Source of the DNA: Sanguibacter keddieii DSM 10542
GTDB lineage: Bacteria; Actinomycetota; Actinomycetes; Actinomycetales; Cellulomonadaceae
NCBI RefSeq assembly: GCF_000024925.1
Contig: NC_013521.1
Location: 2,480,001-2,544,000, forward strand
Direction: 5' to 3'
Length of the DNA stretch: 64,000 nucleotides
The position numbers and the translations under genes are program-made. The notes under the pieces were generated by a model. That model had not been told where the DNA came from, ran no database searches, and saw only the letters and a list, made by a program, of their open reading frames with translations. Of this stretch, positions 35,537 through 44,458 are shown one piece after another; the first letter of the stretch is position 1; every line of letters begins with the position of its first letter.

Positions 35537-36338
35537 GGTCGCCTGCTCCCTCGAGCGCGGCCGGCGCCCCGGGTACGGACGCCGCCGCGAGGATCGACGG
35601 GACGCGCACGTACCGACCCACGTCGCGGGCGTCGTGGCTGTCGGTCGCGACCACGAGGCTGGCGCCCGCCAGGAGGGCTGCGCGCACCGCGCGCGGTCCG
35701 GGGCAGGCCCACTTCTCGTTGACCTCGAGCGTGCTGCCCGTCTCCCGGGCGGCGCTCGCCCAGGCGTGCAGGTGCTCGTCGGTGAGGTCGGCCTCGCTCA
35801 GCCCGACCTTCGGGAGGATCGAGAACCAGTGGGCGAGCTGGATCCCCGGCTGGGCGACCATGGCCGCGACGCTCGCCGCGACGAGCTGGTCGACGGCGTC
35901 TGCCGCGCTCAGGCCGTCGGCGAGGCGCGCCCGGGTCTGCGAGGGCGACCAGGGGCCGTCGGTGCCGGGGAACTGGTGGTCGCCGACCAGGACGACGTCG
36001 AGCCCTCCGGTGCCGACGACGGCGTCACGCGGCAGGTCGAGCCGGCCGTGGACGTCGAGCAGCTTGGTCTCGACGCCGCAGCGGACCTCGAGCCCCTCGG
36101 ACACCGAGAGCGCACGGACGGTCGCGACCATCTCGGGCACCCACGCGGTCGTGGACCGCACGTGGTCGACGAAGGTGACCGACGTCAGGCCCGTGGCGAC
36201 GGCCGCCGCGAGGTTCTCGTCGACGCTGCTCACGGCGTCGTCGGAGAAGGTCGAGTGGACGTGCCCGTCGACCGTGGTCGAGGGCAGGAGGAGGGGCGTG
36301 ACGGGAGGGACGGGCTGCTCGGACCGCTCGGCCGTCAC
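35529..36338 (-). CDS. PHP-domain phosphoesterase
   Basis: A 269-residue metal-dependent hydrolase of the HisK-type PHP superfamily. Metal motifs: DGHVHSTFSDDA (1), TFVDHV (2), CGVETKLL (3), and ATDSHDARDVG near the end (4). Histidinol-phosphatase-like activity is a possible alternative, and hisD lies nearby, but coupling to GT2 and ATP-grasp genes argues for a role in this cluster. GTG 36338 overlaps the ATP-grasp stop (GTGA). Confidence 0.82.
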   Translation of the reverse strand: MTAERSEQPVPPVTPLLLPSTTVDGHVHSTFSDDAVSSVDENLAAAVATGLTSVTFVDHVRSTTAWVPEMVATVRALSVSEGLEVRCGVETKLLDVHGRLDLPRDAVVGTGGLDVVLVGDHQFPGTDGPWSPSQTRARLADGLSAADAVDQLVAASVAAMVAQPGIQLAHWFSILPKVGLSEADLTDEHLHAWASAARETGSTLEVNEKWACPGPRAVRAALLAGASLVVATDSHDARDVGRYVRVPSILAAASVPGAPAALEGAGDRA

Positions 36339-37336
36339 TGCTCCGCCCACGCCTCGTCGCGCCCGGTCACGGTCGAGGTGACGATCTCGTCGACGGGGAC
36401 GAACACGTCCTCGAGGTAGCGGACGTTCGCGATCTCCTCGAAGTCCACCCGCTCGGGCACCGGGATGCCGAGCAGCAGGTCGAGGTACAGCGACGGCATG
36501 TCGACGCCCGCGGCGATCGTCAGCGGCATGGCACCGGGGAACCGGGGGTTGATCTCGAGCAGGGCGGGACGACCGTCCTTGTCCCGGCGGAGCTGGACGT
36601 TGGCCACCCCCACGAGTCCCACGGCCCGCGCAGCAGCCGCGGCGGCCTCCACGAGCTCGGCGTCACGGACCGTGCGACCGGCGATGGAGACGCCCGAGTC
36701 GACGCGCTCACGCGTGCGCGGGACCGCGGCGATCACGTGGCCGTCGGTGCCCGCGAGCACGTCGACCGAGTACTCCGCGCCCGGCAGGTGCTCCTGGATG
36801 ATGAGGTCGGAGCCCGTGCCGATGTCCTCGAGCTCGTCCCGGTCGTCGACGAGGCGGACACCGCGCGACCCAGCCCCACGGCGGGGCTTGACGATCACCG
36901 GGAAGTCCCAGGGAGCCGCGACGCCGTCGGCGTCGAGCAGCTCGGTGGCCGGGACGCGCAGCGCGCCGGCGCAGGCCAGCGCGAGCGCGTGCTTGTCGAG
37001 GGTGCTGGCGAGGGTCTCGGCGCTCGGGGCGGCGATCTGGATGCCGTGCGCGGCGAACTCGGTGCGTCGGGCGACGAGTCCCTCGAGCTCGACGTCGACG
37101 GTCGGCACGAGGACGGTCACGCCGTCGTCACGGCACATGTCAAGCACGGTGTCGACGAACTCCGGGGCGGCGCCCCGGGGCACGATCCGCCGGTGGTCGG
37201 CGTCGACGAGGTAGAGACCGCTGGCCCAGCCGTCCATGTCGGCCGAGAAGACCTCGACGTCGTCGCGGCGCAGGAGCGAGCGCACGACGGCGACCCCTGC
37301 CGGTCCGCCGGTGCCTGTGACGAGTACTCGGGTCAT
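36335..37336 (-). CDS. ATP-grasp ligase
   Basis: A 333-residue ATP-grasp enzyme with an N-terminal Rossmann-like domain (MTRVLVTGTGGPAGVAVVRS), ATP lid DFPVIVKPRRGAGSRGV (about 144-160) and metal-binding ALLEINPRFPGA near 280. It resembles CarB-like stand-alone ligases that join a carboxylate to an amine or similar group. Substrate unknown. ATG 37336 overlaps the upstream fusion gene stop (ATGA). Confidence 0.88.
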   Translation of the reverse strand: MTRVLVTGTGGPAGVAVVRSLLRRDDVEVFSADMDGWASGLYLVDADHRRIVPRGAAPEFVDTVLDMCRDDGVTVLVPTVDVELEGLVARRTEFAAHGIQIAAPSAETLASTLDKHALALACAGALRVPATELLDADGVAAPWDFPVIVKPRRGAGSRGVRLVDDRDELEDIGTGSDLIIQEHLPGAEYSVDVLAGTDGHVIAAVPRTRERVDSGVSIAGRTVRDAELVEAAAAAARAVGLVGVANVQLRRDKDGRPALLEINPRFPGAMPLTIAAGVDMPSLYLDLLLGIPVPERVDFEEIANVRYLEDVFVPVDEIVTSTVTGRDEAWAEQ

Positions 37337-38409
37337 GTGTCGATCCGTCCTGCGTGAGAGTCGGCCAGGCGGGACGCGCCTGCCCTGGAGCCTGGGGAGA
37401 TGTCGGCCGTGTCGTGCACTACCTCGAGGGGTTCGCAGTAGTCACCACCGCCGAACCTCGACCAGTAGCGTGCCGTCGCGATGACGAAGCCCGGCTCGAG
37501 GTACCCGCGGATGTCGACCTGCGAGCCGTAGCTGGAGAGCAGCCTGAGCTTCGCGTCGGTGAAGTCGTCGATCGGCACGAAGCGCGTCGGCCGGAAGTCG
37601 ATGGTCGCGGAGGGCGACTGGAAGCAGCAGACCGTGCGCACGCTGCGGGTGGCCACGACCGCCGCGGAGTGCACCGCGCGGTGGTCCTGGTGCCGGTCGT
37701 TGATGCTGTGGGTGTAGACGATGTCGGGACGGACCTCGGCGACGACCCGCTCGATGATCCCGACCGTCGGGTCGGCGGCGCTGATGCGGGTGTCCTCGAG
37801 GTCTTCGAGGAACAGCCGGGCGCCGAGGCGCTCGGCCGCCAGGAGCGACTCGTCCTGCCGGTCGCTCGCCTCCCCGCCGCGCGAGCCGCGCGACATGGTG
37901 AGCACCACCACGGTGTCACCGGCTGCGCGGTGCGCCGAGAGGATGCCGCCGACGCCGATCTCGACGTCGTCGGGGTGCGCCCCGATCGCGAGCACCACGG
38001 TCGGTCGCTGCGCGGCCTTCTTGGCCCGGGCGGCCTCGACCAGGCGAGTGACGACCTCGACGAGGGTGGCGGCGGAGATGGGCTTGGTGAGGAACTCGTC
38101 GGCGTCGCTGCGCAGCGCCGTCACGGCGTAGTCGACCGAGGCGTGGGCGGTCATGACGACGACCGGGATCTCCGGCGACTGGGCCCGGAACCTGGCGAGC
38201 AGCTCGAGGCCGCTCACGCCGGGGAGCTCGATGTCGGTGAGCACGAGGTCGGGCTCGAAGCCCTCGATCGCGCCCGGGAGGTCCCGGGGGTCGGAGATGG
38301 CGAGCACGGTGGCACCCGCACGCTTCTCGAGCACCGTGGTGAGGAAGAGCAGGACGTCAGGGTCGTCCTCGATCACGCAGACCCGGTAGGCCCCTGTCGT
38401 GCCTGGCAT
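37333..38409 (-). CDS. Receiver-domain / PIG-L (LmbE) deacetylase fusion
   Basis: First gene of the cluster, 358 residues. Residues 8-125 are a full receiver domain: pocket EDD (14-16), acceptor Asp59 (LTDIELPG), Thr87, Lys109. A short linker leads to a PIG-L zinc deacetylase (137-358) with AHPDD (144-148) and HQDHRAVH (His240, His243, His247). So a phosphorylation input is joined directly to an enzyme that removes N-acetyl groups from sugars such as GlcNAc. All key residues of both domains are present. ATG 38409 has GAAGGGA upstream and is preferred over an in-frame extension to 38526. Confidence 0.9.
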   Translation of the reverse strand: MPGTTGAYRVCVIEDDPDVLLFLTTVLEKRAGATVLAISDPRDLPGAIEGFEPDLVLTDIELPGVSGLELLARFRAQSPEIPVVVMTAHASVDYAVTALRSDADEFLTKPISAATLVEVVTRLVEAARAKKAAQRPTVVLAIGAHPDDVEIGVGGILSAHRAAGDTVVVLTMSRGSRGGEASDRQDESLLAAERLGARLFLEDLEDTRISAADPTVGIIERVVAEVRPDIVYTHSINDRHQDHRAVHSAAVVATRSVRTVCCFQSPSATIDFRPTRFVPIDDFTDAKLRLLSSYGSQVDIRGYLEPGFVIATARYWSRFGGGDYCEPLEVVHDTADISPGSRAGASRLADSHAGRIDT

Positions 38410-38558
38410 GGTGTCCCTTCGCTCGTCGTCCGGTGCTGACCGCGCACCGTGCACTGCTACCTGATCGTCCCGTGCGCCCAGATCATGACGGATCGGCGCG
38501 ACGCGATGAGATGTGACGCGCGGCACTGATCACGCTACGTCCGATTCATCCCCACGAG

Positions 38559-38593
38559 GAGGACGGCCGGGGATGAACTTCCCGGTCGTCCTC
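38559..38593 (-). terminator. Hairpin after hisD
   Basis: GAGGACGGCCGG and CCGGTCGTCCTC form a 12-bp stem with one G-U type pair and an 11-base loop, 19 bases after the hisD stop. The rest of 38410-38558 is the upstream region of the deacetylase-fusion cluster; no convincing -10/-35 pair was identified there. Confidence 0.6.
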
Positions 38594-38611
38594 GGCGCTG
38601 CGGGGCTGCGC

Positions 38612-39934
38612 TCAGAACCGCACCTGCACGGCCTCGCCGTGCGCCGGGAGGTCCTCCGCGTTGGCGAAGGCGACGATCTTCGACGCGATCTCCCCGAGCG
38701 CCTGCTCGGTGTACTCGACCACCTGCACGGCCTTGATGAAGCTGTGCACTCCGAGACCGCTCGCGAAGTGCGCGCAGCCTCCGGTCGGCAGGACGTGGTT
38801 CGAGCCGGCCATGTAGTCGCCGAGGGCGACGGGCGAGTACGGGCCGACGAAGATCGCCCCGGCGTTGGAGATGCGCTCGGCCACGGCTGCGGCGTCGGCC
38901 GTCTGGATCTCGAGGTGCTCCGCCCCGTAGGCGTCGACGACCTCGATCCCCTGCTCGACCGAGTCGACGAGGACGATCGCGGACTGCGGACCCGCGAGGG
39001 CCTGCAGCACCCGGTCCGAGTGGCGGGTGCCCTCGGCGCGGTCTTTGAGGCGGGCCTCGACGGCGCCGGCGAGCTCGACCGACGAGGTCACCAGGACCGA
39101 GGCGGCGGCGGGGTCGTGCTCCGCCTGGCTGATGAGGTCGGCCGCGACGTGGTCGGGGTGCGCGGTGCCGTCGGCGAGGATCGCGATCTCCGTGGTGCCC
39201 GCCTCCGCGTCGATGCCGACGACCCCGCGGACGAGCCGCTTGGCGGCGGCGACGTACACGTTGCCCGGGCCGGTGACGACGTTCACGGGCTCGCAGAGCA
39301 CCGCGCCGTCCTGCTCCTCGGTGCCACGCGCCCCGTAGGCGAACATCGCGACGGCCTGGGCACCTCCGACGGCGTAGACCTCGTCGACGCCGAGCAGCGC
39401 GCACGCCGCGAGGATCGTCGGGTGCGGGAGACCCGCGTTCTCGCTCTGGGGCGGGCTCGCGACGGCGAGCGAGGGCACTCCGGCCTCCTGGGCCGCCACG
39501 ACGTTCATCACGACCGACGACGGGTAGACGGCCAGGCCGCCGGGGACGTAGAGGCCCACACGGCCGACGGGGACCCAGCGCTGGCGGACCTGCGCGCCGT
39601 CGGCGAGGTCGACCACGAAGTCCTGAGGACGCTGCGCGCGGTGCACGGTGCGCACGCGCGAGATGGTCTCTTCGATCGCCTCGCGCACCAGCGGGTCGAG
39701 CCCGGCCAGCGCGCTCTCGAAGGCCTCGGCCGGGACGCGCAGGTGGTGCGGGCGGACACCGTCGAAGCGCTCGGCGAGGTCGCGGAGCTCGTCGGCCCCG
39801 CGGCGGCGCACCGCCGCGATGATGGGGGCGACCCGCTCGGCGGCGTCCTCGACACGGACCTCTGCCCGGGGCAGCGCCTCGACGAGCTCACGGGCGGAGA
39901 GGGAACGACCTCGCAGGTCGAGTCTGTTGATCAC
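38612..39934 (-). CDS. hisD: Histidinol dehydrogenase
   Basis: NAD-dependent zinc enzyme for the last two steps of histidine synthesis, 440 residues. Zinc and catalytic residues are seen in [13 protein letters not shown] and [21 protein letters not shown] 39934 comes 6 nt after TAGGAT, a leaderless start. It is cut off from the other his genes by about 11 kb (seven-gene cluster, satP, recQ-like gene) and followed by its own terminator. Confidence 0.96.
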   Translation of the reverse strand: MINRLDLRGRSLSARELVEALPRAEVRVEDAAERVAPIIAAVRRRGADELRDLAERFDGVRPHHLRVPAEAFESALAGLDPLVREAIEETISRVRTVHRAQRPQDFVVDLADGAQVRQRWVPVGRVGLYVPGGLAVYPSSVVMNVVAAQEAGVPSLAVASPPQSENAGLPHPTILAACALLGVDEVYAVGGAQAVAMFAYGARGTEEQDGAVLCEPVNVVTGPGNVYVAAAKRLVRGVVGIDAEAGTTEIAILADGTAHPDHVAADLISQAEHDPAAASVLVTSSVELAGAVEARLKDRAEGTRHSDRVLQALAGPQSAIVLVDSVEQGIEVVDAYGAEHLEIQTADAAAVAERISNAGAIFVGPYSPVALGDYMAGSNHVLPTGGCAHFASGLGVHSFIKAVQVVEYTEQALGEIASKIVAFANAEDLPAHGEAVQVRF

Positions 39935-39940
39935 CCGTCC

Positions 39941-39946
39941 ATCCTA
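39941..39946 (-). promoter_or_regulatory. -10 element of hisD (leaderless)
   Basis: Minus strand TAGGAT-GGACGG-GTG, 6-nt spacing to the start codon. Confidence 0.65.
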
Positions 39947-40052
39947 GGCCGACCGGCGGGCGGCGGGACGTGCGTCTCGCACTGCGACGCGGGGCCTCGC
40001 CCGCTGCCCGACCCTGGTGCGCCACGGTGCCGGTTCGCGAGAGGATGGGGGC

Positions 40053-40271
40053 ATGGACCACGTAGAGATCAGCGACGACGTCATCCGCCTCGGGCAGTTC
40101 CTCAAGCTGGCGAACCTCGCCGACTCCGGCGCGCACGCGCGTGAGCTCGTCGCCGACGGCGAGGTGTCCGTCAACGGCGAGGTCGACACCCGCCGAGGAC
40201 GCCAGCTGCAGAAGGGCGACGTGGTGGTCGTCGACTCCCCCACCGGCCGCGCGAGCGCGACCGTCGCCTGA
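40053..40271 (+). CDS. S4-domain RNA-binding protein
   Basis: A 72-residue protein made of a single S4 fold (LGQFLKLANLADSGAHARELV, then GEVSVNGEVDTRRGRQLQKGDVV). It resembles the YaaA/RlbA group of small S4 proteins that bind rRNA or stalled-ribosome tRNA complexes. ATG 40053 is 6 nt after GAGGAT, suggesting a leaderless start. The target is not known. Confidence 0.88.
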   Translation: MDHVEISDDVIRLGQFLKLANLADSGAHARELVADGEVSVNGEVDTRRGRQLQKGDVVVVDSPTGRASATVA

Positions 40272-40297
40272 CAGGGGCTGGCAGGGACTGACCAGGC
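40268..40297 (+). repeat. Three phased decamers after the S4-protein stop
   Basis: CTGACAGGGG, CTGGCAGGGA and CTGACCAGGC with a 10-base period; the first carries the stop TGA, the second TGG, the third TGA. Same layout as behind argR. Confidence 0.7.
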
Positions 40298-40326
40298 CGC
40301 TCAGCGCGCAGCAGCCCTCAGCGCGC

Positions 40327-40734
40327 TCAGCGCGCCATGTAGCTCGAGCTCATGACGCGGTCGGGGGTGATGACCACGACGACGCGGGCGGGGTTCTCGC
40401 GGGGGACCTTGTAGCGGCGCGCGTAGCGCTGCTCGGCCTCGCGCACGGGCTCCGGCTCGGTGAGCACGGTGACGGGGCCCTCGAGGGTGATCCACCGGCC
40501 GCCCTCGACCTGGCACACGACGGCCCGGGAGGGCTGCCCGTCCGCCCCCGGCTGGGCGGCGTTCTTCGCCTTGACCGACGTCCCGCTGGTGATGACGCGG
40601 ACGACCCCGGCGTCGGGGTCCCACGTGAAGCCGACGGGGACGACGTGCGGCGAGCCGTCGGCCCGCAGGGTCGTCAGGGTCGCGAGGTGGCGCTCGGTCA
40701 CGAACACGTGCTGCTCAGGAGTCAGGTGGATCAC
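40327..40734 (-). CDS. PPOX-class flavin/F420-dependent oxidoreductase
   Basis: A 135-residue split-barrel protein of the pyridoxamine-oxidase-like superfamily (LATLTTLRADGSPHVVPVGF, RYARRYKVPRENPARVVVVI). In actinobacteria such small members often use F420. Substrate unknown. GTG 40734 is 6 nt after TAGAAT, a leaderless start. It is convergent with the S4 gene across 55 bases rich in CTCAGCGCG repeats. Confidence 0.85.
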   Translation of the reverse strand: MIHLTPEQHVFVTERHLATLTTLRADGSPHVVPVGFTWDPDAGVVRVITSGTSVKAKNAAQPGADGQPSRAVVCQVEGGRWITLEGPVTVLTEPEPVREAEQRYARRYKVPRENPARVVVVITPDRVMSSSYMAR

Positions 40735-40740
40735 CCGGCG

Positions 40741-40746
40741 ATTCTA
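40741..40746 (-). promoter_or_regulatory. -10 element of the PPOX gene (leaderless)
   Basis: Minus strand TAGAAT-CGCCGG-GTG, 6-nt spacing. Confidence 0.65.
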
Positions 40747-40841
40747 GGCACCGCGCGAGCCCCACGCCCGGGCGGGCGACCGATGTCACACCACCCGGGC
40801 AGCTGACTGGCACGAGGCCACCCCCGCCAGGCGCGCACGCG

Positions 40842-43800
40842 TCACACGGTGAGGCAGGCGGGTCCCAGCAGGGCCTTGAGCTCGCCTGACAGCGCCGAGG
40901 ACTTCGACACCCTGAACTGGTCGTGCGCCTGGACCACGGTCGTCTTCCCCGGCTCGGTGACGTGGATCCGTACCTGGGCGTCGCCCGGGTGCGTCTTGAG
41001 CGCGTCACGCAGCCTGACCACGATCTGCTCGAGGCACCGGTTCCGCGGGATCGTGATGATCAGCGGCGAGTCGGTCCCCGTCGAGATGTCGGGCAGCGAC
41101 ACCTCCATGGCCTGGAGCTGCATGGTGTCGTCCCGGCGGCGCACGCGACCGCGCAGCACCACCACCTGGTCCTCGGCGAGGATCGTGGAGTAGGCCATGT
41201 ACGTCTCGCCGAAGAACATCACCTCGACGCCGCCGTCGAGGTCCTCGATGGTCACCGCGGCCCACGGGTTGCCCTGCTTGGACATCTTGCGCTGGAGCGA
41301 GGTGATGAGACCGGCGATGACGACGGTCGAGCCGTCCGGGCGGTCCTCGTCGGTGAGCAGCTTGGCGATCGACACCTCGGCGGCCTGCTGCAGCACGTGC
41401 TCGAGCCCGGAGAGCGGGTGGTCCGAGACGTAGAGCCCGAGCATCTCCCGCTCGAAGGCGAGCAGCTGCTTCTTCTCCCAGTCGGGCAGGTCCGGGATGT
41501 CCACGCTGAACGACATCCCGTCGTCCGCCTCGTCGCCGAAGCCGGCGAAGAGGTCGAACTGCCCCTCGGCCTCCTTGCGCTTGACGCCGATCACCGAGTC
41601 CACCGCCTGCTCGTGGACCACCTGGAGCGCGCGGCGGGGGTGGTCGAGCGAGTCGAAGGCCCCGGCCTTGATGAGCGACTCGATGGTCCGCTTGTTGCAG
41701 ACCACCGCCGGGACCTTGTCGAGGAAGTCCGTGAAGGACGTGAAGTTCTGCTTCGCCTCCCGCGTGGTGACGATCGCCTCGACGACGTTCGCCCCCACGT
41801 TGCGGACGGCCGTCAGCCCGAAGCGGATGTCCTTGCCGACGGCGGTGAAGTTCGCCGACGACGAGTTGACGTCCGGCGGCAGCACCGTGATGCCCATGCG
41901 CCGGCACTCGTTGAGGTACAGCGCCGACTTGTCCTTGTCGTCGCGGACGCTGGTGAGCAGCGCCGCCATGTACTCGGTCGGGTAGTTCGCCTTGAGGAAC
42001 GCCGTCCAGTACGAGACCACGCCGTACGCGGCCGAGTGGGCCTTGTTGAACGCGTAGTCGGAGAACGGCAGCAGGATGTCCCACAGCGCCTTGACCGCGG
42101 CCATGGAGTAGCCGCGCTCGACCATGCCGCCCGAGAAGCCCTCGAACTGCTTGTCCAGCTCGGACTTCTTCTTCTTGCCCATGGCACGACGCAGGATGTC
42201 TGCCTGGCCGAGCGAGAACCCGGCGACGATCTGCGCGATCGACATGACCTGCTCCTGGTACACGATGAGACCGTGCGTGGTCCCGAGGACCTCGGCGAGC
42301 GGCTCCTCGAGCTCCGGGTGGATCGGGACGACCTCCTGCAGGCCGTTCTTGCGGAGCGCGTAGTTGGTGTGCGAGTTCGCACCCATCGGCCCCGGACGGT
42401 AGAGCGCACCGACGGCCGAGATGTCCTCGAAGTTGTCGGGACGCATGAGCTTGAGCAGCGTGCGCATGCCGCCGCCGTCGAGCTGGAACACGCCCAGCGT
42501 GTCCCCTCGGGAGAGCAGGGCGTAGGTGTTCGGGTCGTCGAGGGTGAGGCTCTCGAGGTCGATCGCCTCCTTGCCGTTCATGACGATGTTCTCGAGGGCG
42601 TCGTCGAGGATGGTGAGGTTGCGCAACCCCAGGAAGTCCATCTTGATGAGCCCGAGCTCTTCGCACTTGGGGTAGTCGAACTGCGTGATGACGGCGCCGT
42701 CCTGCAGGCGGCGCATGATCGGGATGATGTCGATGAGCGGCTCGCTCGACATGATGACGCCGGCCGCGTGGACGCCCCACTGGCGCTTCAGGCCCTCGAT
42801 GCCCTTGGCGAGCTCCACGACGCGCTGCGCCTCGGGGTCGGCTGCGTGGACCTGGCGGAACTCCTCCGCCTCCGAGTAGCGCTTGTCGTCCGGGTCGAAG
42901 ATCCCGGTGAGGCTGATGTCCTTGCCCATGATCGCCGGCGGCATCGCCTTGGTGAGCTTGTCGCCCATGGCGTAGGGCAGGCCGAGGAGGCGGCTCGAGT
43001 CCTTGAGCGCCTGCTTGGCCTTGATGGTGCCGTAGGTGACGATCTGCGCGACGCGGTCCTCGCCGTACTTGTCGGTGACGTACCGGATCACCTCGCCGCG
43101 GCGACGCTCGTCGAAGTCGACGTCGAAGTCGGGCATGGAGACGCGGTCCGGGTTGAGGAAGCGCTCGAAGATCAGACCGTGGACGAGCGGGTCGAGGTCG
43201 GTGATGCGCATCGCGTACGCGACCATCGACCCGGCACCCGAACCGCGGCCGGGTCCCACACGGATGTTGTTGTCCTTGGACCAGTTGATGAAGTCGGCGA
43301 CCACGAGGAAGTACCCCGGGAAGCCCATCTGGGTGATGACCTTGGTCTCGAAGTCGGCGCGCTCGCGCACCTCGGTCGGGATCCCGTCCGGGTACCGGTA
43401 CTGCAGACCGGTCTCGACCTCCTTGATGAACCAGGACGTCTCGTCCTCGCCCGCCGGGGCCGGGAAATTCGGCATGTAGTTGGCAGCCGTGTTGAACGAG
43501 ACCTCGCACTGCTCGGCGATGACGAGCGTGTTGTCGCAGGCCTCCGGGAGCTCCTTCCAGAGGCGGCGCATCTCTGCGGCGGACTTGACGTAGTAGCCGT
43601 CGCCGTCGAACTTGAAGCGGTCCGGGTCGGTGAGGGTCGAGCCCGAGTTGATGGCGAGCAGCGCCTCCTGCGAGCCGCTGTCCTCCTGGCGCACGTAGTG
43701 CAGGTCGTTGGTCGCCACGATCGGGGCGCCGATGTCCTTGGCGAGGCGCAGCAGGTCCTTGAAGACGCGCGTCTCGATGTCGAGCCCGTGGTCCATGAGC

Positions 43801-44387
43801 TCGACGTAGAAGTACTCCTTGCCGAAGATGTCCTGGAGCTCACCGGCAGCCTTCACGGCCTCGTCGTAGTGACCGAGCCGCAGACGCGTCTGGACCTCGC
43901 CCGAGGGGCACCCGGTCGACGCGATGAGACCTGGGCTGTACCGCTCGAGCAGGTCCCGGTCCATGCGGGGCCACTTGCCCATCTGCCCCTCGAGGGAGGC
44001 GAGGGAGCTCGCCCGGAAGAGGTTGTGCATCCCCTCGTTGTTGCGGGCCCACATCGTCAGGTGGGTGTACGCACCACGGGCGGAGACGTCGTCGCTCGCC
44101 TGGCTCGCGTCGCCCCAGCGCACACGGGTGTTGTCGAAGCGCGACGTCCCAGGGGTGACGTACGCCTCGACACCGATGATGGGCTTCACGCCCGCGTCGG
44201 TCGCCTGCTTCCAGAAGTCATACGCCCCGAAGAGGTACCCGTGGTCGGTCGTCGCGATCGCGCTCTGGCCGACCCTCTTGGTCTCCTCGAAGAGGTCCCC
44301 GAGGCGGGCCGCCCCGTCGAGCATCGAATACTCGGTGTGCACGTGCAGGTGGACGAAGTCCTCAGAACGAGGGGGCGCAGACGACAT
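40842..44387 (-). CDS. dnaE: DNA polymerase III alpha subunit
   Basis: Replicative polymerase, 1181 residues, DnaE1 type. The N-terminal PHP domain (FVHLHVHTEYSMLDG) is followed by the catalytic core with the metal aspartates in PDFDVDFDERRRG (about 420), the thumb/fingers (GPMGANSHTNYAL), a helix-hairpin-helix region and a C-terminal OB fold near 1000-1080. No intein interrupts the core. ATG 44387 lies 6 nt after TAGACT, a leaderless start. Confidence 0.98.
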   Translation of the reverse strand: MSSAPPRSEDFVHLHVHTEYSMLDGAARLGDLFEETKRVGQSAIATTDHGYLFGAYDFWKQATDAGVKPIIGVEAYVTPGTSRFDNTRVRWGDASQASDDVSARGAYTHLTMWARNNEGMHNLFRASSLASLEGQMGKWPRMDRDLLERYSPGLIASTGCPSGEVQTRLRLGHYDEAVKAAGELQDIFGKEYFYVELMDHGLDIETRVFKDLLRLAKDIGAPIVATNDLHYVRQEDSGSQEALLAINSGSTLTDPDRFKFDGDGYYVKSAAEMRRLWKELPEACDNTLVIAEQCEVSFNTAANYMPNFPAPAGEDETSWFIKEVETGLQYRYPDGIPTEVRERADFETKVITQMGFPGYFLVVADFINWSKDNNIRVGPGRGSGAGSMVAYAMRITDLDPLVHGLIFERFLNPDRVSMPDFDVDFDERRRGEVIRYVTDKYGEDRVAQIVTYGTIKAKQALKDSSRLLGLPYAMGDKLTKAMPPAIMGKDISLTGIFDPDDKRYSEAEEFRQVHAADPEAQRVVELAKGIEGLKRQWGVHAAGVIMSSEPLIDIIPIMRRLQDGAVITQFDYPKCEELGLIKMDFLGLRNLTILDDALENIVMNGKEAIDLESLTLDDPNTYALLSRGDTLGVFQLDGGGMRTLLKLMRPDNFEDISAVGALYRPGPMGANSHTNYALRKNGLQEVVPIHPELEEPLAEVLGTTHGLIVYQEQVMSIAQIVAGFSLGQADILRRAMGKKKKSELDKQFEGFSGGMVERGYSMAAVKALWDILLPFSDYAFNKAHSAAYGVVSYWTAFLKANYPTEYMAALLTSVRDDKDKSALYLNECRRMGITVLPPDVNSSSANFTAVGKDIRFGLTAVRNVGANVVEAIVTTREAKQNFTSFTDFLDKVPAVVCNKRTIESLIKAGAFDSLDHPRRALQVVHEQAVDSVIGVKRKEAEGQFDLFAGFGDEADDGMSFSVDIPDLPDWEKKQLLAFEREMLGLYVSDHPLSGLEHVLQQAAEVSIAKLLTDEDRPDGSTVVIAGLITSLQRKMSKQGNPWAAVTIEDLDGGVEVMFFGETYMAYSTILAEDQVVVLRGRVRRRDDTMQLQAMEVSLPDISTGTDSPLIITIPRNRCLEQIVVRLRDALKTHPGDAQVRIHVTEPGKTTVVQAHDQFRVSKSSALSGELKALLGPACLTV

Positions 44388-44393
44388 GCGTCG

Positions 44394-44399
44394 AGTCTA
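44394..44399 (-). promoter_or_regulatory. -10 element of dnaE (leaderless)
   Basis: Minus strand TAGACT-CGACGC-ATG, 6-nt spacing and no ribosome site. Confidence 0.65.
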
Positions 44400-44458
44400 G
44401 ATCGCCCGGAGGGACGACTCACCGAGGGACCACTGTGGGACTTCTCCCACGGCTCGGC

